DNA of 64,000 bases from Alteriqipengyuania flavescens (GCF_030406725.1 NZ_CP129107.1:2274501-2338500); one strand, 5' to 3'. Counted from the stretch's first letter, positions 54,665-63,832 are shown. Numbers and translations: made by a program. Notes: generated by a model from the letters alone, not told the origin.

Positions 54665-55318
54665 TCACCTCCTGAGCTTGTCGAAGGGCCGGCCTACACC
54701 GTGATCAAGGCAGCTGATCAGTTCCACACCCAGACAACACGTCCGAACGAGGTGTGGCAGACCGACTTCACCTACTTCAAGATCATCGGATGGGGCTGGG
54801 TCTATCTCTCGACCGTGCTTGACGATTACTCGCGCTACATCATCGCTTGGAAGTTGTGCACGACGATGAAGGCCGAGGACGTCACCGAGACGCTCGACAT
54901 GGCGCTGGAAGCCTCAGGCTGCGACCATGCCAACGTGCTGCACAGGCCGCGCCTTCTCAGCGACAACGGCCCGAGTTACATCGCCGGAGAGCTGGCCGAA
55001 TACATCGAGGCGAACAAGATGAGCCATGTGCGCGGCGCACCCTTCCATCCGCAGACCCAGGGCAAGATCGAACGCTGGCACCAGACGCTCAAGAACCGCG
55101 TGTTGCTGGAGAACTACTTCCTGCCCGGAGATCTCGAACAGCAGATCGAGGCCTTCGTCGAGCACTACAACCACCAGCGCTATCACGAGAGCCTCGACAA
55201 CGTGACGCCCGCCGATGCCTACTTCGGCAGGGCGCCTGCCATCATCAAGCGAAGAGAAAGGATCAAACGACAGACACTCGAACATCGGCGCTTGCAACAC
55301 CGCAAGCTCGCCGCCTAA
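54287..55318 (+). pseudogene. IS3 OrfB transposase split by the dispersed repeat
   Basis: The first part, reached by a -1 frameshift at 54287, reads KLEIIKIVEQSHLPAKRTLDQLGV ... VYRLLKAHDLIT and then stops at a TGA supplied by CCTGAGCTTGTCGAAGGG (54671-54688). The catalytic half goes on in another frame (AYTVIKAADQFHTQT, then DDE residues in WQTDFTY, SDNGPSY and, 35 residues later, the Glu of GKIER). Catalytic residues intact, but no full-length transposase can be made without a second shift. Confidence 0.8.
54671..54688 (+). repeat. Dispersed repeat inside the IS3 transposase
   Basis: CCTGAGCTTGTCGAAGGG interrupts orfB, adding 16 bases net relative to the reading ITSPAYTV expected for the family. 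Confidence 0.85.
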
Positions 55319-55408
55319 ATATCAACCCCAGACGAGGCCCACACTCCGCAAGCCTACACCGCGAGTTGTGCCAAATGTTCTGACGACAGACAGATCAGCG
55401 CGGCGGGA

Positions 55409-56869
55409 CTATTGATCTCGAACAGGCTCTTGCCACCCAAGGCCCAGCGACTTCTGCAGCGCAATCCACGACAGCGTAAGGGCGCCTCTTGCCCGGACGA
55501 GGTCTCCTGAGGCCTGCTGCTGTTCTCGCAGGGCCCGGTTGAGGTCAGCCTTCGAGATCGCTCCTGCGGCAAAACGTTGGCGGTTCAGGTCTGCCGCGAC
55601 GTCAGCCTGCTTCTTGATTTGCATACTGGCAGCGAGCGCAACACGCTGCTGGCCGAAGCGAGCCAAGGCACGTTCGGCGTCTTGCAGTGCCAGAAGCACC
55701 GTCTGCTGGTAATTGGCGACTGCTTCGTTGCGCGCTGCCCCGGCTTGGTCGATCGCAGCGTCTACCCTGCCGAAATCCAGAAAATTCCATTGGAGGCGCG
55801 GGATCGCGAGTGCGGAGAATTCGCCGACATCGACAACGTCGTCCAACGAGGATCCGCCGAGGCCCAGGATCCCTGTGAAGGACAATTTCGGGAACCGCGC
55901 CGCCTCGGCCACCCCGATCCGCGCCGTCGACGCGGCAAGAGACCGTTCGGCCGCCCTTATGTCAGGCCGACGCGCCACCAGGCTTGCCGGATCGCCGATC
56001 GCGACCTGCTCTGGCGGCATGGGAATGGAATGTGCAGTCGTGAGCGCTGCATCAACTGATCCCGGCACTTGTCCCGTCAGTATAGCGAGTGCATCAGACA
56101 GGACTGCGATATCCGCTTCAGCTTCGGCAAGTTGTGACCTGAGCATCTCCAGTTCGGCATTCGCGGTGCCTACCGGGAAAAGCGGCAATGCCCCTCGCTG
56201 ATAGCGTTGGTATGTCAGCGCCAGGATCTCTTCCTGCAACGAAATCTGCGCCTCAAATTGCTCTGCGCGGAATTGGGCCTCCCCCAAATTGACGTAGGTG
56301 CTGGCCACTTGGGCAGTCAACTGGACCTTTGCGTCCTCTGCGTTGGCCACCGTTGCAGCAGCTTGGGCATTGCTGGCTTCAATGCGCCTGCGCGAGCCAC
56401 CGGCAAACTCCAGCTCCCAGTTGGCATTAAGACCCACATTGTAGAGGCTGAGCGAATCATCGGTTTCTGCGTCGGAATTGGTTTGCTCTGACGGGGGGGG
56501 TGCCCCGCCTTGAAGGTCGAGTCCGGGAAGCCGGCCCTGCACGGTGGTGGCCTGTGCCCCAAGCGATGGCATTCGACCCGCACGGTCTTGCCTGATGGAT
56601 GCCCGTGCCTGGGCAATGCGCGCCTGCGCTGCGGCGAGCGTGGGATTGCCGGACAGCGCAGCCTCCACCAGCCGCGTCAACTCGGGATCGCCGAGCAGCA
56701 GCCACCATTGAGCGACAACCGGATCAGATGCGCTCACATCACTGCCAGCGCGCACAAAGCGAGTGCCCGTGTCTGCTGACAGAACTTCCGGGGGGCCTGC
56801 ATAATCAGGCCCTGCCGTGCATCCAGCTAGCAAGGCGATAATGACAAGCGGAGGTAGCAAGTGGCGCAT
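55409..56869 (-). CDS. Outer-membrane efflux factor (NodT/OprM type)
   Basis: 486 residues. Lipobox LLAGC and TAGPDY right after it are typical of the RND/MFS outer-membrane lipoprotein subfamily. Two TolC repeats (PTLAAAQARIAQARASIRQDRAGRMPSL; ARIGVAEAARFPKLSFTGILGLGG). Forms the exit channel for the EmrA/EmrB pair encoded just upstream in the same operon. Confidence 0.9.
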   Translation of the reverse strand: MRHLLPPLVIIALLAGCTAGPDYAGPPEVLSADTGTRFVRAGSDVSASDPVVAQWWLLLGDPELTRLVEAALSGNPTLAAAQARIAQARASIRQDRAGRMPSLGAQATTVQGRLPGLDLQGGAPPPSEQTNSDAETDDSLSLYNVGLNANWELEFAGGSRRRIEASNAQAAATVANAEDAKVQLTAQVASTYVNLGEAQFRAEQFEAQISLQEEILALTYQRYQRGALPLFPVGTANAELEMLRSQLAEAEADIAVLSDALAILTGQVPGSVDAALTTAHSIPMPPEQVAIGDPASLVARRPDIRAAERSLAASTARIGVAEAARFPKLSFTGILGLGGSSLDDVVDVGEFSALAIPRLQWNFLDFGRVDAAIDQAGAARNEAVANYQQTVLLALQDAERALARFGQQRVALAASMQIKKQADVAADLNRQRFAAGAISKADLNRALREQQQASGDLVRARGALTLSWIALQKSLGLGWQEPVRDQ

Positions 56870-56879
56870 AATCTCGGGC

Positions 56880-58451
56880 TCAGTGCATCGAAAGGGAGAC
56901 ATTTTCCGGAAGCGGCTTGAGGAACAGAACAAGCGGGACCGTCGCGAGTGTGAGAAGTCCCATCACCAGAAAGACATCATTGTAGGTCATGATGAACGCT
57001 TCGCGCTGGAGAGTGCCGCCGAGTGCCGCCATCGCTCGTTTCATATCGCCCAAGCTTCGCGCCAGTCCGTCGAGATAGGTCTGCAGCGAAACGCTGTTCG
57101 CATTCAGCGTTTCTTCCATGCGCCTCGTATGGTGCCAAATTCGCTGGTCCTGGAACGAAGCGAGGGCCGAGAGGGCGAATGATCCGCCAAGATTGCGGGC
57201 CGCGTTGAAAATGCCCGAGGCATCGCCCGCGTCTTCCTTGGCCACCGACGCAACCGTTGCCTGATTCAGGAACATCATCGCAAGTATCATTCCGGCCCCG
57301 CGGATAAGCTGACTTTCAGTGAAGACAGCGCCGCCGGATTCGGCGGTCAGACTCGTGCTGACAAAGCAGCTGATCGCCATCAGCAGCATTCCGGTGCCGA
57401 CGGCAATGCGGATGTCCACCTTGCGGATCATCAGGGGCAGAACCGGCATCAGGAGAAAGGCCGGGACACCCATCCAGAAGATGACCAGTCCCGTCTGAAA
57501 AGCATTATAGTCAGAGATGATCGCCAGAAACTGCGGAATGACATAGGTCGAACCATACATCACCATGCCCAGGGCGAGCGCCATGATCGCGACGCTGGCG
57601 AACTGTCGATTGAACAGGAGTTGCAACTTCAAGACTGGCTTGCGTGCCTTCACCTGTCCGTAAATCAAACAGGCAAAGCCGATAATGGTCACCACCGTTA
57701 GCCAGCGAATGAGTGAGGACTCGAACCATTCCTCACGGTGCCCTTCCTCGAGTACAACAGTCAGACCGCCCAGTCCGAGGATCAGCCCGAGAATGCCAGC
57801 CCAATCGGCGTCCGTGAGATATTCCCACTTGGGCTTCTCGTGAGGCAGCCCGATAAACAGCAAAAGCAGCAGGATTGCGCAGACTGGCACATTGACGAAA
57901 AAGGCATAGTGCCAGCTCAGGTTCTCGGTCAGCCAGCCGCCGATCAATGGCCCCATCACGGGGCCAAGAACCACAGTCATGCCGAACAGGGCCATTCCGA
58001 TTGGCTGTTGGTGCGGCGGCAATCGCTTAGCCACAATAGTCATTGCGGTCGGAATGAGGACTCCGCCCGTGAATCCCTGACCCGTGCGGCCGATGATCAT
58101 GGTCGTAAGGTCGGTTGCAATCCCGCATAGCACCGAAAAGGCGGTGAACGCGCTGACCGCGATGATGAGGAGGGTTCGCAGACCGAACAGCCGTTCGAGC
58201 CAAGCGCTCAGCGGAATGACGACGATTTCAGCAACGAGAAATGACGTAGCAATCCAGGTGCCTTCGGCGCCTGTGGCACCGATCTCGCCCTGAATGACGG
58301 GGAGTGCGGAATTGACGATTGATATGTCCAGCGTCGCGAGCATGGCGCCAAGCGCGCCCGCGGCCACAGCGACCCAGGCGGTAGCGTCTGCGTTCTTTCG
58401 GCCCCCGGCCGGCCCGATCGAAGTGTCCTGCGCTGCCAGTATCTCGGTCAT
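56880..58451 (-). CDS. emrB: MFS drug exporter, DHA2 (EmrB/QacA) family
   Basis: 523 residues with 14 predicted membrane helices. ATLDISIVNSALPVIQGEIGA at the start (motif D1 of DHA2) and WLERLFGLRTLLI; GQGFTGGVLIPTAMTI in helix 5 (motif C region). Exports hydrophobic drugs with EmrA and an outer-membrane channel. Starts overlap emrA by four bases. Substrate unknown. Confidence 0.88.
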   Translation of the reverse strand: MTEILAAQDTSIGPAGGRKNADATAWVAVAAGALGAMLATLDISIVNSALPVIQGEIGATGAEGTWIATSFLVAEIVVIPLSAWLERLFGLRTLLIIAVSAFTAFSVLCGIATDLTTMIIGRTGQGFTGGVLIPTAMTIVAKRLPPHQQPIGMALFGMTVVLGPVMGPLIGGWLTENLSWHYAFFVNVPVCAILLLLLFIGLPHEKPKWEYLTDADWAGILGLILGLGGLTVVLEEGHREEWFESSLIRWLTVVTIIGFACLIYGQVKARKPVLKLQLLFNRQFASVAIMALALGMVMYGSTYVIPQFLAIISDYNAFQTGLVIFWMGVPAFLLMPVLPLMIRKVDIRIAVGTGMLLMAISCFVSTSLTAESGGAVFTESQLIRGAGMILAMMFLNQATVASVAKEDAGDASGIFNAARNLGGSFALSALASFQDQRIWHHTRRMEETLNANSVSLQTYLDGLARSLGDMKRAMAALGGTLQREAFIMTYNDVFLVMGLLTLATVPLVLFLKPLPENVSLSMH

Positions 58452-59575
58452 TGAGTCCGACTCGAGATCTCTTCCAATTCGCCGGCAGCATTCCGGGTGT
58501 CGACCGTAGCCACTACCGACATGCCGGGAACGAGCAGACGCCGCACTTCAGGGGGAGCATTGATAGCGATGCGGACGGGTATCCGTTGAACGATCTTGGT
58601 AAAGTTGCCGGTGGCATTTTCGGGGGGGAGGATGGAAAATTCCGCGCCCGTTCCCGGCGATATGCTATCCACTCGTCCCGCGATCTCAAGGTCGGGCAGG
58701 GCGTCAACTTCGAGCCTGACGCTTTGGCCGGCCCGGATCAGGCCGACCTGCGTTTCCTTGAAGTTTGCCGTCACGTAGATCGCCCTCACCGGAACCACCG
58801 TCATCAAACGTTGACCCGGTTGCACGAACTGGCCCACCCTCACCGAGAGATCGCCGACGCGGCCGGCCTTGCTGGCGCGCAGCAAGGTCGATTCAACCGT
58901 AAGGTCGGCTGTTTCCAGCTGAGCGCGAGCAGCGTCCGCCTGCGCCTGGGTCTGGTTGATCTGCTCGAACAGGGTCCCCCGGCGCGCGGTCGCGGCAGCC
59001 ACCGCCGCCTGCGCGGCGACGAGTTCGGCCCGCGCTTGCCGCGCCTGCGCCTCATACTGGTCTAGCTTTTCCCGCGGTTCGGCTCCTGTCGCGGCAAGGG
59101 GCCGATATCGCGCCACCTGGTCGTTCGCGAGGTCCAGTGCTGCGCGCGCGGCGGCGAGTTGGCCCCGCACCTGGCGAATGGCTGCATCCTGTTCGGCTAC
59201 CTGAGAACGGATTGTGTCGGCACCGGCCAGGGTCGCAGCGATCTGTGCGCGCGCCTGTTGCGCTTGCGCCTGATAATCCCGCAGATCCAGTTGTACGAGG
59301 GCTCCGCCGCGAGCAACCTGCTCGTTCTCCCCCACGAAGACCTCTTCGACGTATCCCGCTACCTTGGAAGAGATAACGACGCTGTCGGCAGCGACATAGG
59401 CGTTATCGGTCGACTGCATGTACTGTCCGTAGGTTACGTGCCGGTAGTACCACCAGATCCCGCCAAGCAGCACGGCAAGACCAGCGATGATTAGCACGAT
59501 GCGCAAGCCACGCCGCGATTGCGGTTTCGTTGGGGTTGTGCCCTCCTGCTCCGGTTGGTTGGAGTTATCGGTCAT
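58448..59575 (-). CDS. emrA: HlyD-family membrane fusion protein (EmrA)
   Basis: 375 residues. One membrane helix near 24-44 (GLRIVLIIAGLAVLLGGIWWY), then the lipoyl-type VEEVFVGENEQVARGGALVQLD, a long coiled coil, and the second half-lipoyl plus beta-barrel (ASKAGRVGDLSVRVGQFVQPGQRL). Bridges inner-membrane EmrB and the outer-membrane factor. First gene of the operon, divergent from marR. Confidence 0.9.
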   Translation of the reverse strand: MTDNSNQPEQEGTTPTKPQSRRGLRIVLIIAGLAVLLGGIWWYYRHVTYGQYMQSTDNAYVAADSVVISSKVAGYVEEVFVGENEQVARGGALVQLDLRDYQAQAQQARAQIAATLAGADTIRSQVAEQDAAIRQVRGQLAAARAALDLANDQVARYRPLAATGAEPREKLDQYEAQARQARAELVAAQAAVAAATARRGTLFEQINQTQAQADAARAQLETADLTVESTLLRASKAGRVGDLSVRVGQFVQPGQRLMTVVPVRAIYVTANFKETQVGLIRAGQSVRLEVDALPDLEIAGRVDSISPGTGAEFSILPPENATGNFTKIVQRIPVRIAINAPPEVRRLLVPGMSVVATVDTRNAAGELEEISSRTQ

Positions 59576-59648
59576 CTGACTCTTTCGGCAGCCTCAGTAA
59601 AAGGTGAACGCGTCTCGCGCCCTATGAGCCGTGAGTCAGATAGTAAAG

Positions 59649-59670
59649 GCATTTGGCAGTTTGCATTTGG
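59649..59670. promoter_or_regulatory. Direct repeat in the marR/emrA intergenic region
   Basis: GCATTTGG occurs at 59649-59656 and 59663-59670, 14 bases apart, between the divergent marR and emrA genes. A possible regulator site; not tested against a known consensus. Confidence 0.25.
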
Positions 59671-59700
59671 GCATCCGAGGCTATCCGACTACACAGCGCT

Positions 59701-60192
59701 ATGGATGAAAAACCAGATACCATGTCACGGTCTCAGCGTCGGCAGAAGGTCATCACCGATGATGACCGCATTCTCTATCTTATGGACGAGATCAGTCGCG
59801 GCGCGCGCAGAGTGTACGATGCGAGGGTCGCCAGGATCGGTCTCAATCAGACACAGTGGAGGATCATCGGACAACTTCTTCGCGATCCTGCCCTTACGCA
59901 GGCTGAAATCGCCAAGAAACTGGAACTGGAATCGGCGACCATCGGCCAGGCGGTTGCAGGTCTTTGCGCACGCGGGCTGATGAAAAGGCTTCGAGCTGAG
60001 ACGGATCGGCGAGCGTGGCAGCTCATCCTCACGGAGCAGCTTGACGATCTGCTGCCCGAACTGAGAGGCTCCGCGGATAGGCTTCATGGTCTGCTTTGGC
60101 GCGACATTGCCGCCGACGAGAAGCAAACGTTGCAGCAGATTCTTGCAAGGGTATCGGAAAATCTGGACCAACTCCGGGCCGAGGCTGAGTAA
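59701..60192 (+). CDS. MarR-family transcriptional regulator
   Basis: 163 residues from the ATG at 59701 (ATG at 59722 also possible). MarR winged helix: LNQTQWRIIGQLLRDPALTQAEIAKKLELESATIGQAVAGLCARGLMKRLRAETDRRAWQLILT. Divergent from emrA-emrB-outer membrane factor, the usual layout of a repressor that responds to a drug or phenolic ligand. The ABC1 kinase gene follows five bases later. Confidence 0.88.
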   Translation: MDEKPDTMSRSQRRQKVITDDDRILYLMDEISRGARRVYDARVARIGLNQTQWRIIGQLLRDPALTQAEIAKKLELESATIGQAVAGLCARGLMKRLRAETDRRAWQLILTEQLDDLLPELRGSADRLHGLLWRDIAADEKQTLQQILARVSENLDQLRAEAE

Positions 60193-60196
60193 AATC

Positions 60197-61783
60197 ATGG
60201 CATCGCCCCCGGAAAAGCCTATCAGCAGCATCGCTCGCGCCGCGGAGATCGGCCAAATCCTAATGAGGCACGGCGCGAAGAATCTCGCCGGAGCCCTCGG
60301 ATTTATTCCCTCTTCGAGCAATGTCATCGATCCTCGCGAATTTCGTCCGGCTGCAGTTGTGGCGTTCCTCCGTGACATCGGGCCAGTCGGCATAAAGCTG
60401 GGGCAACTCCTCGCCACCCAAAGCGATCTGTTTACCGAACACTGGATCACGGCATTCTCAACCCTGCACGATCAGGTGTCGTCAGTGCCCTTCGCAGATA
60501 TCGAGCCCGTACTTGCTTCAAGCTGGGGTGAGGACTGGCGGAGCGACTTTGCGCAGTTCGACGAAAAGCCTTTGGCCTCTGCCTCCATAGCGCAAACCTA
60601 TTCCGCCAGACTGCGGGACGGAAGCGAGGTCATCGTGAAGGTTCGGCGGCCAGGCACTGCCGCTCGGATGGAGGCTGATGTGCGCCTCCTTATACGCCTT
60701 GCCGGGATCGTGGAAGCACGGTCGCCGGACATCGCGCGTTACCGGCCAGTCGAGTTTCTGCGGACCTTCGGCCGCAATCTTGCCTGGGAGATGGACCTCG
60801 CTGCGGAATCCCGAGCCTGCGAGCGGATCGGCGCATATCTCGATACCATCGGCGTCAGGACCCCGGCCATCCATTGGGAACTGACCGGGCTGCGGGTGAA
60901 CGTTCAGGAACGCCTGTACGGCAGGCCCGCGTCTTCGCTGGGCAGCCCATCGGGCGACCCGCGGGTGGCGGCTTTCGCTAAAAGCTATGCCAACGCTGTC
61001 CTGCGGATGATCATCCTGAACGGCGAATTTCACGGCGACCCCCATCCCGGCAATGTTTTCCTGATCGGCGAGCACGATGTCGGCTTCATCGACTTCGGAT
61101 CGGTCGGGACGCTCACCAAGGCCAGGCGCGACGAGATCGTCCGCCTCGTGCTTGCGATTGCTGGTGAGGAAACCAGCGATGTCGCGGATGTCCTACTCGC
61201 ATGGGCGGGGGAGCCGAAGGTGGATCGCAATGCGCTCGCGGTGGATCTGGATCAGTTGATCGGAGAGTTCAGGGGGACCGTGCTATCTGGCATCGAGTTC
61301 TCGCAGATTTTTTCCCGCGTTTTCGATCTGTTGCGGGATTATCGACTGGTTCTGCCACCCGATCTAGCCATTCTTCTGCGTACCTTGTTGACTGCAGAGG
61401 GCTTCGTCCGATCGCTGGCACCGGACTACAACATCGCCGAAGAGACCCGGCCGATCATGACGGAGCTTCTCGCCGAGCGGTTCTCGCTCGGCAGCGCTCG
61501 GTCGGGTTTGAAGAGACTTCGCGGTCAGCTGCTGGGGTTGTCGGCGTCCTTGCCCGACATACTTGCCACTGCGAACTCGATCGCAAAGTCAGGATATGTG
61601 CCGGTTCAGCTCGATCCGCTCAGTATCGAGCAGCTCGCTGGACTTCGCAATGAGCGTCAGTCCTTGAAAGGCCCTCTAGCTGCCGCATTGATCATAGCTA
61701 GCGCGTTGCTTGTCGATCAATCCTGGCTTCTGGCTGGCGGCGCGCTTGTGATTGCTGGGGTGGTGCTCATCCTAAAGTCATAA
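60197..61783 (+). CDS. ABC1/UbiB-family atypical kinase
   Basis: 528 residues. UbiB-type signatures: KLGQLLATQSD (KxGQ motif), ASASIAQTYSARL (Ala-rich loop), VKVRRPG, EFHGDPHPGNVFL (catalytic loop), and GFIDFGSVGTL (DFG). C-terminal pair of hydrophobic helices (LAAALIIASALLVDQSWLLAGGALVIAGVVLIL) anchors it in the membrane. In most bacteria it supports ubiquinone synthesis; here it sits in a MarR/efflux locus, so this is likely a second, specialised copy. Overlap-free, five bases behind marR. Confidence 0.88.
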   Translation: MASPPEKPISSIARAAEIGQILMRHGAKNLAGALGFIPSSSNVIDPREFRPAAVVAFLRDIGPVGIKLGQLLATQSDLFTEHWITAFSTLHDQVSSVPFADIEPVLASSWGEDWRSDFAQFDEKPLASASIAQTYSARLRDGSEVIVKVRRPGTAARMEADVRLLIRLAGIVEARSPDIARYRPVEFLRTFGRNLAWEMDLAAESRACERIGAYLDTIGVRTPAIHWELTGLRVNVQERLYGRPASSLGSPSGDPRVAAFAKSYANAVLRMIILNGEFHGDPHPGNVFLIGEHDVGFIDFGSVGTLTKARRDEIVRLVLAIAGEETSDVADVLLAWAGEPKVDRNALAVDLDQLIGEFRGTVLSGIEFSQIFSRVFDLLRDYRLVLPPDLAILLRTLLTAEGFVRSLAPDYNIAEETRPIMTELLAERFSLGSARSGLKRLRGQLLGLSASLPDILATANSIAKSGYVPVQLDPLSIEQLAGLRNERQSLKGPLAAALIIASALLVDQSWLLAGGALVIAGVVLILKS

Positions 61784-62142
61784 TGAAGGAGCAACTTAAT
61801 TCGTGCACGGTCACGATACGGCAAAGCCGAACTTAACGAGGATTTCATGCGCCTCACTTCAGCGACCAAGACGCGTCGCGAAGAAAATTTTTCGACCTAT
61901 TGCGATTGAAGGCTTATGTTCCTCAATCAGACGAAACTTTGGAACAGCAGCTTTCAGGTTTGTCCTCGCCTGACTTTATGACTGCTATTAGGGCGCAAAG
62001 CCGTCGAAAATTTGTCGCCCATCGTCGCAAATTAATCACGGAAATTCAGAGTTGCTCAACTTTTGGGTTGGTTAAAGGAACCTATCGTTAGGCGACGGAT
62101 TCAATGAGCAATCCGAAACTTTGCGCTCGTTGCGTGGTGTTC
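61784..62142. other. Gene-poor, AT-richer stretch after the ABC1 kinase gene
   Basis: About 360 bases with only short frames. A 20-codon frame from ATG at 61848 and a 63-codon frame at 61900-62091 (starting LRLKAYVPQSD) lie end to end in different frames, which suggests the decayed remains of one short gene. No protein family recognised. Confidence 0.5.
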
Positions 62143-62505
62143 CTAATACTCCTCCGCCATCATGACAGTTAACAAGCGCACCGTCGTCTCAGGATCAGCA
62201 GGGTCATCCGAGCCATGCTTCATGTCCGCAGTGTAGTAGTCGATCTTCCATAATAGATCGGCGCCAAACAGCTCCAAGTCGCCAAAGTCCCGTTCTCCGT
62301 GAGGGTCATTATCCTCATCAAAACCGTTGTATTCAGCAAGCTTAGCCAGCAGTTCTGAAGGGCAAAAGCCGCTCAGTGACCGCACCCCTTTTGTAATCAT
62401 GATGGCGCCGCCTCGTCCGTCCCGCCGGAGCCTATCATTTAGCTGCGCAATCATTTCTGCACGCGGCACTTGGACATAGCTATCCTGTTCGTTGGTCACC
62501 ACCAT
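62143..62505 (-). CDS. DUF3768 protein
   Basis: 120 residues. Conserved block FDEDNDPHGERDFGDLELFGADLLWKIDYYTADMKHGSDDPADPETTVRLLTVMMAEEY is the DUF3768 core (only part quoted elsewhere in plain motifs: NDPHGERDFG and WKIDYY). Short soluble protein, common on alphaproteobacterial plasmids and islands, function unknown. AGGAGGAG precedes the start. Last gene of the integrase-glycosylase module on the minus strand. Confidence 0.8.
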   Translation of the reverse strand: MVVTNEQDSYVQVPRAEMIAQLNDRLRRDGRGGAIMITKGVRSLSGFCPSELLAKLAEYNGFDEDNDPHGERDFGDLELFGADLLWKIDYYTADMKHGSDDPADPETTVRLLTVMMAEEY

Positions 62506-62576
62506 ACTCCTCCTTGCTTAAATGGTTTGTCGATCAGGCCTATCCTGCCTGGTCACTCTGCGCTGAGCGCAGGAGC

Positions 62577-63206
62577 TCATTCATCCGCCAACTTGCGGGT
62601 GCGCCTAAATTTTTCTGGTTGAAAGGCAGCCTCCCAGCCGTGCGTCTCATATTTCGAGGAGTCCAAAAGACCCTCAGCGCAGGCTCTCCACAGCACGGTG
62701 TCTATAGTCGCGATCCTGTAGCCAGACTGTCTTGCCAACCGTCGGCATAACTTTGCCGTGGTGGTTTTGTCGCGGCGCGCCAAGCGCTCCATGTGGACAT
62801 CTGGTTTAGCGTGGTCGCCGCCTAAGTTCTTGTACAGATGGTATGATGTAACAGGACCTATCCAAGGCAGGGTCCGCAGGTAAGCCAGCTTGTCGGCATC
62901 CTGCCTGTATGCTGCAAACAACGCGGTTCGGTTTTGCCAAATATAGTCGATCCCCGCGCACTTGCCTTCGTGGCCATAAACGCTCGATGCAGTGCCCCCT
63001 GCCCTCAACGCCGCCATACATTTATGGAAGATTGGAGTAGCAATACTGTTGCGGAAGCCCGAGTTGCAGATGACGTAAACGGCCTCTGAAGCAAACGCTT
63101 CGGCATCAGCTGGCTCTGCTATCGTCTTTGACCAGTCGATACTTGGGCCATACCCTGCCTGCCTGAGGGCGGTTTCAAGGGCTTTAAAGCGCCTCAGCGT
63201 AATCAT
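62577..63206 (-). CDS. HhH-GPD glycosylase-like protein
   Basis: 209 residues. The segment LPWIGPVTSYHLYKNLG is a helix-hairpin-helix and is followed by KPDVHMERLARR, where the Asp is placed as in the GPD motif of DNA glycosylases such as the AlkA/OGG family. No iron-sulfur cysteines at the end. Start overlaps the recombinase stop by four bases, so both are made from one message. Probably removes an altered base; which one is not known. Confidence 0.7.
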   Translation of the reverse strand: MITLRRFKALETALRQAGYGPSIDWSKTIAEPADAEAFASEAVYVICNSGFRNSIATPIFHKCMAALRAGGTASSVYGHEGKCAGIDYIWQNRTALFAAYRQDADKLAYLRTLPWIGPVTSYHLYKNLGGDHAKPDVHMERLARRDKTTTAKLCRRLARQSGYRIATIDTVLWRACAEGLLDSSKYETHGWEAAFQPEKFRRTRKLADE

Positions 63207-63832
63207 AGCAGCTGCACCAGTTTGCGCTGGGCCTCCCGGTCGCCTTCAATATATCGTTCAGTTGTGGTGAGCGCGCTATGGCCAGCTAGCTCCTGCACGT
63301 CCCGTAAACACCCACCTACCTGCGCAACCAGGCGCGCGGAGTTTGTGATGAATGTGCGGCGTCCTGAGTGTGAGGAACACCCCGTAAGCCCTACCTGGGC
63401 GTACAGCGCGGTAAACCAGTTGACGACGCTTCCAGCGGTCAGGTGCCCACCCTTCTGCGACAGCAGTACAGGGGCGTGCCTTGGTCTTCCTGCCATCAGC
63501 CAGCTTTTCCTGAGCGCTGCCTTCAAGTCAGGATGTAGGGGTATCCTCCTGGCGCGGCCATTCTTGGCAATGGTGCCAGCGACAGCAATAGAGTCTGCAA
63601 TGCCGCCGCTGGCACCTGTCACCATATACCAATCAAGCCCTGCAATTTCGCATGCTCGTAAGCCTGCCTTAAAGCTGAGCAGAAGGATGACGGTGTCGCG
63701 TTGAGCCTGTCGACGGGTTGCAACATGCGATAGCAGTAGCTGTAGATCGGTTGCCTCCAGTATCTTTGCCGGTCCGGTCACCACACTGCCTGCTGTAGCC
63801 GCGCAAATGTTTGCGCTCCTACATAATACCAC
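63203..63832 (-). CDS. Short tyrosine recombinase (catalytic domain only)
   Basis: 209 residues at most; the GTG at 63832 is the longest start, GTGs at 63784 and 63781 give proteins of about 193 residues. All catalytic residues of the family can be seen: R in GLRACEIAGLDW, H-x-x-R in SHSGRRTF, H in LAGHS, Y in ERYI. The N-terminal SAM-like arm-binding domain is missing, unlike XerC or phage integrases of 300-400 residues. Translationally coupled to the glycosylase-like gene. Likely acts on an island attachment site or is a remnant. Confidence 0.82.
   Translation of the reverse strand: MVLCRSANICAATAGSVVTGPAKILEATDLQLLLSHVATRRQAQRDTVILLLSFKAGLRACEIAGLDWYMVTGASGGIADSIAVAGTIAKNGRARRIPLHPDLKAALRKSWLMAGRPRHAPVLLSQKGGHLTAGSVVNWFTALYAQVGLTGCSSHSGRRTFITNSARLVAQVGGCLRDVQELAGHSALTTTERYIEGDREAQRKLVQLL

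Larger units (their letters stand above)
53902..55358 (+). mobile_element. IS3-family insertion sequence, inactivated
   Basis: About 1.46 kb with orfA and orfB in the IS3 arrangement. Imperfect terminal inverted repeats: left TGTGATTTAAGGAGGATTTG from 53902, right end (read inward on the minus strand) TGTAGGCTTGCGGAG ending at 55358; the inner parts TGGGC-TTCGTC / TGGGC-CTCGTC match best. No clear flanking target duplication. The transposase is disrupted within orfB. Confidence 0.75.

Noticed and set aside
53902-55358. Target-site duplication flanking the IS3 element.
   Set aside because: Bases next to the presumed ends (GGT and CCG) do not match, and the exact ends are uncertain.
63701-63717. 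TTGAGCCTGTCGACGGG, similar to the dispersed repeat.
   Set aside because: Differs at two positions and falls in a part of the recombinase (RRQAQRD) that looks like normal family sequence, so chance is likely.
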